This document shows positions 56,641-64,000 of a stretch of DNA of 64,000 nt, piece by piece. Position numbers and translations under genes: made by a program. The stretch spans positions 32,917,246 through 32,981,245 of the forward strand of contig NC_077241.1 in NCBI RefSeq assembly GCF_947179165.1, written 5' to 3'. The notes under the pieces are model-generated. The model ran no database searches. It was given only the letters and a program-made list of their open reading frames with translations, and was not told where the DNA came from. This DNA is from Solanum dulcamara. Taxonomy: Eukaryota; Streptophyta; Magnoliopsida; Solanales; Solanaceae. Position 1 is the stretch's first letter, and each line of letters begins with the position of its first letter.

Positions 56641-57334
56641 AGTACCTATAGTTAATGATTCTTTGATGTGTTTCCCAATGATTTGCCTGGTATTCCTCCC
56701 TAAAGGGAAATTGACTTTGGCATAGACCTCTTTCCCAATACCCAACCTATTTTTATTCCTCCTTACCGTATGGCTTCAGCGGAACTTAAAGAGTTGAAGG
56801 AACAATTGAAGGATTTGTTGGACAAGGGTTTTATAAGACCGAGTATTTCACTATGGGGTGCTCTTGTGTTATTTGTTAGGAAGAAGGATGGGTCACTCCG
56901 AATGTGTATAGACTATTGGCAATTGAATAAGGTCACCATAAAGAACAAATATCCAATTCCAAGGATAGATGACTTGTTTTATCAATTCCAAGGAGCAGGC
57001 TACTTTTGTAAGATTGACCTCCGTTCTGGTTATCATCAATTGAGGGTAAGGGAGTGTTATATTCCCAAAATGGCTTTTCGGATAAGGTATGGTCATTCTG
57101 AATTTGTCGTAATGTCATTTAGTTTGACAAATGCTCCCGCTATATTCATAGATTTGATGAATCGTATTTTTAAGCCATATTTAGACATGTTTGTAGTGGT
57201 TTTCATTGATGATATCTTGATTAATTTTCAAAATGAGGAAGATCATATGGGTCATTTGAAGATTTTGTTGCAAACATTGAGAGAAGAGCAATTATTTGTT
57301 AAATTTAGTAAGTGAGAATTTTGGTTAAGGGAGG
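56641..57334 (+). pseudogene. Tekay B2 reverse transcriptase
   Basis: The best preserved domain: a 181-codon open stretch from 56770 to 57315. Motifs in order are [81 protein letters not shown] and the catalytic VVFIDDIL, with both Asp present. YWQLN has Trp where relatives have Arg. The linker from protease (56690-56760, [19 protein letters not shown]) is readable. It ends at a stop replacing the Cys of KFSKCEFW, and a frameshift near 57365 separates it from RNase H. Confidence 0.9.
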
Positions 57335-58144
57335 TTGCATTTCTTGGCCTTGTGGTGTTCGGTGATGATTAAAGTAGATCCAAAGAAGACGGAGGTGTTT
57401 AAGAACTGGCCTAGAACATTATCTCCTTCGGACATTAGAAGCCTTTTGGGTTTTGCCGAATACTACAGAAAGTTTGTTGAAGGGTTCTCATCTATTGATT
57501 CGCCTTTAACTAAGTTGACACAAAAGAATAAAATATTCCAATGGTCGGAAGAATGTGAGAAAAATTTCCAAATATTAAAGGATCGTCTTACGTCGGCTCT
57601 TATTTTGACATTGCCTAAAGGTTCCGATGGGTTTATTATTTATTGTGATGCTTTGCGTGTTGTATTGGGTTGTGTCTTGATGCAACAAGGTGAGGTCATA
57701 GCCTATGCCTCTAGACAACTTAAGGTGCATAAAAGGAACTATCCAACCCATGATCTTGAACTTGTGGTGGTCGTGTTTGCATTGAAAATTTGGCGCCATT
57801 ATCTTTATGGAGTGCGTGTTGAAGTGTTTACCGACCACAAAAACTTGCAATATGTGTTTAGTCAAAGAGATTTGAACCTTAGGCAAAGAAGGTGGCTTGA
57901 ACTCCTAAAAGACTATGACATAAGTGTATTGTACCACCCAGTTAAGGCAAATATTGTAGCTGATGCTCTTAGTCGGTTGTCTATGGGTAGTGTTGAACAT
58001 GTTGAGGAAGGTAAAAGGGAATTAGTGAAAAAGGTCCATAGATTGACATGTTTAGGTGTGCATTTGGTTGATTCTAATAGTGCAGGTGTTCTTATACACA
58101 ATATTTCAGAATCGTCTCTTGCGACAGACGTTAAGGCCAAATAA
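57335..58144 (+). pseudogene. Tekay B2 RT connection and RNase H
   Basis: A 269-codon open frame. The connection domain reads [59 protein letters not shown]. RNase H then holds its acidic residues in [11 protein letters not shown] (57640s), [32 protein letters not shown] and VADALSR (57958-57980), so its catalytic set is intact. The C-terminal linker to integrase runs to a stop at 58142-58144 (AK-stop-DNNS). The methionine start is only the first in frame after a frameshift, not a real initiation site. Confidence 0.9.
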
Positions 58145-59330
58145 GACAATAATTCAATTTTGATCGAATTGAAGAAGTTGGTTGCCGAAAAATCCATTGA
58201 GACTTTCTCCCTAGGAGAAGATGGGGTATTGCATTACCAAGGTCGTTTGTGTGTTCCAAATGTTGATAGATTAAGAGAGTTGATATTGAATGAGGCTCAT
58301 AGTTCTTGGTATTCAATTCATCCGGGATCCACCAATATGTATCATGACTTGAAGGGAAGTGTATCGGTGGAATGGCATGAAGAAGGACATAACAGAGTTC
58401 GTGGCTAAGTGTCCTAATTGTCAACAAGTGAAAGTTGAGCATCAAAGGTCGGGAGGTCAAGCTCAAGAAATTAAAATTCCTACATCGAAGTGGGAAGATG
58501 TAAATATGGACTTTATCACGGGATTGCATCATACTAGAAGACAACATGATTCTATTGGGGTCATCATTGATCAAATGACCAAATCGACACATTTTCTACC
58601 AGTCAAGACTTCTTATGGTGCCGAAGACTATGCTAAGTTGTGTATTCATGAACTTTTGAAACTTTATGGTGTTTCTTTGTCGATTATATCGGATAGAGGT
58701 AGTCAATTTAGTTCACATTTTTGGAAATCATTTCAGTAATATCTTTGTACTAAAGTTAAGCTAAGTACCGCTTTCCATCCTTAAATCGATGGACAAGCCA
58801 AAAGAACAATTCAAACCTTGGAACACATGTTAAGGGCATGTGTGATTGATCTTAGAGGAAGTTGGGATGACCATTTGCCATTGATTGAGTTTGCCTACAA
58901 TAATAGTTGTCATTCTAGTATCCAAATGGCTTCTTTTGAAGTCTTGTACGGAAGAAGATGTAGGTCTTTGGTAGGGTGGTTTGAAGTAGGTGAGATGGCA
59001 TTGTTTGGTCCATATTTGGTAGTTGATGCAATGAAGAAAGTAAGGCTCATAAGAGAAGGATTGAAAATGGCTCAGAGTCGTCAAAAGTCCTATTCGAACA
59101 CTACGAGGAAAGAGATTGAATTTTATGTGGATGATATGGTGTATTTGAAGATTTTACCTATGAAAGGGGTAATGCGGTTTGGTAAGAAAGGAAAGTTGAG
59201 CCCTAGATATATAGGACCCTATAGGATATTAAAGCGCATTGGCAAAGTAGCGTATGAGTTAGACTTGCCACTTGAGTTGGCTTTGGTTCATCCGGTATTT
59301 CATGTGTCAATGTTAAGAAAGTTTGTGGGT
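58145..59330 (+). pseudogene. Tekay B2 integrase
   Basis: 58160-58360 holds the linker and the His half of the zinc finger (LHYQGRLCVPNV, NEAHSSWYSIHPGSTNMYHDLKG). A frameshift near 58355 precedes the Cys half, intact as CPNCQQVKVEHQ (about 58412-58447). The core has VNMDFITG and IISDRGSQFSSHFWKS. Two stops (after WKSFQ and AFHP) interrupt it, and the catalytic Glu of DGQAERTIQ is Lys (codon 58800-58802). After these the C-terminal part is open: WDDHLPLIEFAYNNSCHSSI, LYGRRCRSLVGWFEVGE, MKGVMRFGKKGKLSPRYIGP. Confidence 0.9.
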
Positions 59331-59558
59331 GATCCAAATTCTATTGTGCCAATGGAGAATGTAATTATTGAAGAGAATTTGACCTATGAGGAGGTCTCGA
59401 TTGTGATTTTAGACCGGCAAGTGAAGAGGTTAAGAAATAAAGACGTTGCTTCCGTCAAAGTGTTATGGAGGAATCAACAAGTAGAGAGTGGTATGTGGGA
59501 AGTGGAATCAGACTTGATGAAGCGTTATCCGTATCTCCTTCCTTCCACTCAAGCCTAA
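59331..59558 (+). pseudogene. Tekay B2 chromodomain-like tail
   Basis: C-terminal end of the frame begun at 58818: GDPNSIVPMENVIIEENLTYEE, VILDRQVKRLRNKDVASVKVLW, VESGMWEVESDLMKRYPYLLPSTQA, stop at 59556-59558. The aromatic/charged pattern (VKVLWRN...WEVESDL) is that of the chromodomain found at the end of Tekay integrases, thought to bind methylated histone H3 and to bias insertion to heterochromatin. This part is uninterrupted here. Confidence 0.88.
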
Positions 59559-59754
59559 AGGTACTAAGTTGCTCATGATCAAATCGATTAAACTCCTACA
59601 TTTCAATTTCTTATGTCATTCATATGCATGCATGATTAATGAAAATGATTTTCTCAAAGACTATGTTTTATGTTGGGTTATTAGTTCTTTTTCCATATAC
59701 TTCCCATATTAGTTGAATCTCATTCGAGGATGAATGTTCACAAGGAAGAGAAAT
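59559..59754 (+). other. Tekay B2 3' leader and polypurine tract
   Basis: Non-coding. CATTCGAGGATGAATGTTCA at 59721-59740 is the family signature; CAAGGAAGAGAAA (59741-59753) is the polypurine tract one base before the LTR start. Confidence 0.8.
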
Positions 59755-61814
59755 TGTAACATCCCTCAAAATGCTCATAAGTGCCTTAATATTGCCTTGG
59801 AAATAGGCCGCTCAAGTAATGCATCATCCTTAATCTTATTGAAAAATCCGAGTTCAGAATATTGATCAAGGGGTCAAAACATGCGAGGAAATAGTTTCGG
59901 TGGATTTTTAGGACATTTATATCGAAAGATAGATTTTTGAAGAAATTGTGCAAAATAGTAGGTGCGCGACAAGTCCATGTCGCGGACTTGCTCGCCTCCG
60001 CGTCACGAACTTGGTGATGATTTTTTCATGGCCAAAATTAGTTTTTAGTAACGGCATTTTAGACTTTTTCCAAATTGTTAGCTAATGAACCTAGACATTT
60101 TTAGGACCTAATTCAACTCTATAAATTAACCTAAACCTCTAATTCTATTCATCCTTCTACAATTCATCTACTCAAATATTTCTCTCTCTACAAAAGACTC
60201 TCAAGGACTCCATTGAAGACTTTAAGTAAATTCACTCAAGCTCTCCATCAAAACTCTCAAGTTCTTCAAAATTAATTGGTGTTCTCACTTAAGGTATGTG
60301 GGTATTGATTCATCAATCATTTCATCTATGAATCCCAATCAATTTCTCAAGTTTTCTATCAAATTAAAGTATGGTATTTTATGGGTTTTATGATCTATAC
60401 TCCTATTACATGAACTTTGATTCAAATTATGACCATGAGTCTATTTTGATATAAATTGATGGTTATTGCATTAAATTGAAGAGTTTTTTCATGAATACTC
60501 CTATTTTAATTTCTAGAGTTCATGATGAAGATTATGAGTATTTTCAATTATACTTCGTAATGATATTATCTATATGAATTATGTATGGGATGATATAAAG
60601 TTTATGATCATGCATGTTTACAAGTCAAGTACATGATTTTCAAATCAATTGATCATGCATTCATGACTTACCAAAATTTCAAGTATAAGCTATGATCATG
60701 AATTTCCAAGCATGAATTATGATTATGTATTTTAATTATGATCATGGACTATAAGTATGTTTTGAAGGATGATTTTCATGCAAGTAATGAAGTAAGGTGA
60801 CTTAGGGTCCTATGTGATGACCTAAGGCCTAACAATATGAATTACGCAAATATATGTTATGAAAATGAGTTACTCTTTGATTTCAAATATATGATAATGA
60901 TTATGATATATGAAATTATGATTTCTATTCTATGCATGTATTCCGTGGGATTTACTTAGCACAGAGTGGACTTGAGGTGGGGGCACTATAAAAAGCCTTA
61001 GTAGCAACCTCATGTCTCATAAACTACGTGCCACCATAGGTTGCCTTCATGTCCTAGCTATTGGATTCACATATAGCGTATGTATGACTCGTTTATCGAG
61101 GTAGAGTCTACCTTGGCAAGTAGATTCCTATTTTTCTTCATTGTATGGGGAGACAACAAGATTTCATATTGTAGCTCACATGGTCTTATTGTCGGTTATG
61201 GTTCTTATCCTACATGTGTATGATCTCTTATGTATGCTATGATTTTAAATTATGCTTTTTAAATATTTTGGTCAATATGATTTTCCTCATGACTTTAATT
61301 ATCTCGTCTTACCATGTGATTTGCTTAGCCATTGCATTCCATGATTTACGTTGCATGTCACGTCCTCATACTTAGTATTCCAATGTACTAATGTATACTT
61401 TTTCCCTACATTGTCTCATAATGTAGGGGTTGAGTTTGAAGATCATATTCATTTACATGTCTAGTAGGCTTTCTATCCAAAGGTGTTGTGGTGAGTCCTC
61501 ATTTATTGGGGACTAGTCATCGAGTTGGTTATTGTTTAAAGGAATTTTGTTATATTACATATTGAGGGTGAGCTAGGGACATGTCTTAGCCCCTGCCCAT
61601 ACTCATGTGTAGAGGCATTCATTTGGACAAATGTTTCAAGTCTATGTTGTCATGTGATATTTCTTCATTTACTATTCACGATTTAGATTCTCTTATGATG
61701 TTTCCTCTTTTACTTTACCTTATGTATGCTTATGATATGTAAAAGAGGCTTCGTTGGAGTCCTTTGGGGTTTTGATCACCATGTTATGACTAGGCCCTAG
61801 GTCGGGTCGTGACA
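59755..61814 (+). repeat. Tekay B2 3' LTR (2060 bp)
   Basis: TGTAACATCCCTCAAAATGC to GGTCGGGTCGTGACA, with intact termini, followed by GAAGA. It is collinear with the 5' LTR; small deletions, for example near 60850, account for the 25-bp difference. It carries an additional GACAAGTCCATGTCGCGGAC segment around 59968 compared with the 5' LTR. Confidence 0.9.
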
Positions 61815-62110
61815 GAAGAGCCTCGCAAATAGCTTTTGGTGAATTGTCAAAGGAACACATAAGCTCGCCAAATGGCTCAGAACTTAAGGCCAACAACTAA
61901 AGTATCTCGGGAATGAAAACAAACTTCAGAGATTCGCCGACTAGAAATGGGGGAGTCGCATCGTGCTCACCTAAAGATCATATGGAGATTTCTTCCAAAG
62001 AAAATCAGAAAGGTGATCAAGAAAGGAAATGGGTGAACCGTAGATAATTAAGGCGAGCTCTTCTTAGCTGGCCCAAATGATCAGGGCTTCATGTAGCGAC
62101 CTACTTGGGA
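61815..62110 (+). repeat. Tekay B2 right target duplication and second Athila LTR fragment, right part
   Basis: GAAGA (61815-61819), then GCCTCGCAAATAGC, CTCGCCAAATGGC and GAGTCGCATCGTGCTCACC, which parallel 32416-32570 of the Athila LTR (GCTCGCAAATCTC, GAGTTGCATCGCGCTCACC). The similarity fades near 62110, so the fragment is truncated. Confidence 0.6.
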
Positions 62111-64000
62111 GGATGCTACTATTTAAATGGAGAACGTATATAATACTTGCAACATTTAAAGAGATTAACATAAGACATATTCATATAATCTAGTAGTGAA
62201 ATTTGTCCCATTCAAAATAGTTAAAGGAGTAATATTTTTGTCATTTTAACATTCATTTCATCTCAATTTAAACAAATAATAGTTTCAATTTATGACGGAG
62301 CGACTTTTTAAAATGATTTTAGAAATACCTTACGAGACATCCATGTATCATTTCATATCACTATAGTTCACCTAATAAACTATTACAAACTTACGATTAC
62401 CAAAGCTAACTAGTTCATGCTTCATACAAATATTCCAACTCAAACTGTAAATATAGTACATTACAAGACTTTGATTTACACACTCCAAAACAATAAAACA
62501 AGCAACCAAATTTAAGAAACAACCCATGGTGTCCTGAATGGATCAACTCTGAAAAATAAATACATAAATACATATACACAGGCACCCTATGGATCAGATA
62601 CATGTCCCAAAACTACTACAAAATATAGATCCCTATATGCAAATGTGATCTTCCTTAAAGCTCCCAAAAACTTTATCTCCAATGATCAACTTCAAGCATC
62701 TCCTCGGACATTTCCTACGATAGAAACAACTATCGCTAAGCCTTTATATTCTCCTATTACTCTTCTCAGGTCATGAGTAGCACAAATGTAAATATAATGA
62801 ATAAATCAAGCTAGCAAATATATCATGAGTAGCAAATTTGATATTTAACAAGTTTTTCTCAATATGAACATCATGCTGTCACACCAAACATGATCAAGTA
62901 TTGAGAAGGACTGAAGCCCTATATCAAGAAGGGTAAATACCTAATAATCAAAAGAACCAGGAATTATATTTAAAATGGTTTTCTAGTTCGTACTCAAAAT
63001 GGATACCTTCCATACTTAAGATGAACCAAAAATCCAGAATCAAGAGGGCAAATGGTCCAAATCAGGATACATGCAAATAGTTACAAAGTCACAGCCACAA
63101 GAAGGACAAAGTCCACAAGAATATCAGGTGATTGAGTAATCCATACAAGTGGGCGAGTTAAACAAGTGGCTTGCAAGTCTCAAACGATACCAACACGACA
63201 ATACAAACTAACAAGAAATAACCAATGTACCAAGATAGGCTTCCAAATATAACAGCAGGTGACAAGAGTAAGAGTACAACTTTATATACAAACCCCAGCC
63301 TTTTGATAAACAACCAGTCCAACACAACTTCAAGAGTTCAAACTGTAGACCCCCTAATATTTTTAGTTCCTCAACTTGTACATGAGTATAAACCACCTTG
63401 AAAATATAATTAAATATCCTCTTTAATTTCCAGTATCTTTTTAATATTGACATAAAACAATAGTTATTATCAAAAGTGAGCCTAGAATGTGTAAACATGA
63501 CTATGCTACAAAAACTGTCAATCCAACCAGCGTAGTACCTCATGCCATAACTGAATTTTGAAAATACAAACAGTAAAACTGGACTTTATACCCATCATAA
63601 AAGTTGTATATATATGTATTAAGTTTTAAAAAAATCATGAACCACCACAAAATAAGTTGTTTATAAAAAGATATAATCAAAACACTAACAGTTGCACATA
63701 TGGGATTTTTAAATCAAGAATCTGGACAGAACTTGTCCTCTATTGCATCCTCTTTTTCGACTCAATAACAGTATAATTAGGCTCCAACATAAACATAAGA
63801 GTTGTAGTTGTGTTCATTAGCTTTCTAAACTAAAAAAAATCCCTACACAATGAGATATGCTAAAATTACTAACAGTTACACAATTTCAAAAAACAAAATT
63901 GATTTACTTACCACAAGGGAGGGGTTTCTTAGAGTTCTAGCTGAAAGGATAAGTTTCCTTGGTGATTTTATAAGGTATTATGATAGAGAGAGAGAGTTCA
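62111..64000. other. Unassigned AT-rich region, possibly a minus-strand LTR
   Basis: No domain recognised in any frame. Two minus-strand frames (62415-62603; 63208-63543, 111 codons) look like chance. On the minus strand the right edge starts with a CT microsatellite (63983-63996 as GA) and TATAAAATCA (about 63967-63976), followed by an AAAC/CCCCTCCCTTGTGGTAAGTA leader near 63905-63935. That arrangement resembles a promoter plus first-exon donor, such as those in the LTRs here. The stretch could equally be the 5' part of a host transcript extending leftwards. Confidence 0.35.

Larger units (their letters stand above)
52665..61814 (+). mobile_element. Structurally complete Tekay (chromovirus) retrotransposon B2, 9.15 kb
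   Basis: Two LTRs (2085 and 2060 bp), primer site, gag, protease, RT, RNase H, integrase, chromodomain and polypurine tract in the canonical order, with a perfect 5-bp target duplication (GAAGA). A hand alignment of about 220 bp around the TATA box shows roughly a dozen differences between the LTRs, so the insertion is not recent. The open reading frame is broken by several stops and at least three frameshifts, and the integrase has lost its catalytic Glu. The element is therefore whole in structure but not autonomous. It interrupts an Athila LTR fragment. The minus-strand copy at 14411-18855 belongs to the same family. Confidence 0.92.

Noticed and set aside
63208..63543. 111-codon minus-strand frame
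   Set aside because: AT-rich, no recognised domain, no plausible start context or intron pattern; left as unassigned.
1..64000. A previously undescribed multi-gene system
   Set aside because: Every recognisable coding block belongs to known Ty3/gypsy gag-pol families; remaining DNA is LTR, spacer or unassigned. The novelty here is in structure and decay pattern, not in a new pathway.

Overview
This window looks like a gene-poor, heterochromatic stretch of a flowering-plant nuclear genome. Nearly everything that can be recognised is an LTR retrotransposon of the Ty3/gypsy superfamily: chromodomain elements of the Tekay/Del type and non-chromodomain elements of the Athila type. There is also one CACTA DNA transposon and one large LTR element with no coding capacity. 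The families, the initiator-Met primer sites (TGGTATCAGAGC type) and the LTR style fit a large Solanaceae genome, pepper-like being my best guess; this assignment rests on recall, not on a search. I see no convincing host protein gene, tRNA, rRNA or CRISPR array, and no new defence or biosynthetic system.

Layout. 1-7599: the 3' end of a Tekay element (A) plus the Athila sequence it inserted into, present twice in tandem (units about 1369-4160 and 4165-7420). 7600-11086: a solo LTR inside an Athila integrase. 11092-14410: the rest of that Athila pol, minus strand. 14411-18855: a minus-strand Tekay (B1) with chromodomain, gag, primer site and 5' LTR but most of pol and the 3' LTR missing. 18856-42685: a plus-strand Athila element, 5'-truncated, interrupted by a possible mitochondrial insert (about 23370-24725), a non-autonomous CACTA element (26626-31439) and a LARD-like element (32629-41467). 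42690-48972: a heavily mutated Tekay (C) pol and its 3' LTR. 48973-52659: LTR pieces in opposing orientations, Athila-like leader sequence and the start of an Athila LTR. 52665-61814: a structurally complete Tekay element (B2) with both LTRs and a 5-bp target duplication. 61820-64000: the rest of the interrupted Athila LTR, then unassigned AT-rich sequence.

Nesting gives a relative history. The Athila and Tekay C copies are oldest. B2, the LARD-like element, CACTA and the solo LTR lie inside other elements with recognisable target duplications and are therefore younger than their hosts. Decay is dominated by C-to-T type changes (CAG to TAG stops, Cys to Tyr, Glu to Lys). In four of the five integrase cores that can be read, the third residue of the DDE triad is now lysine. 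No polyprotein here is intact, so any movement of these copies would need enzymes supplied by other copies.
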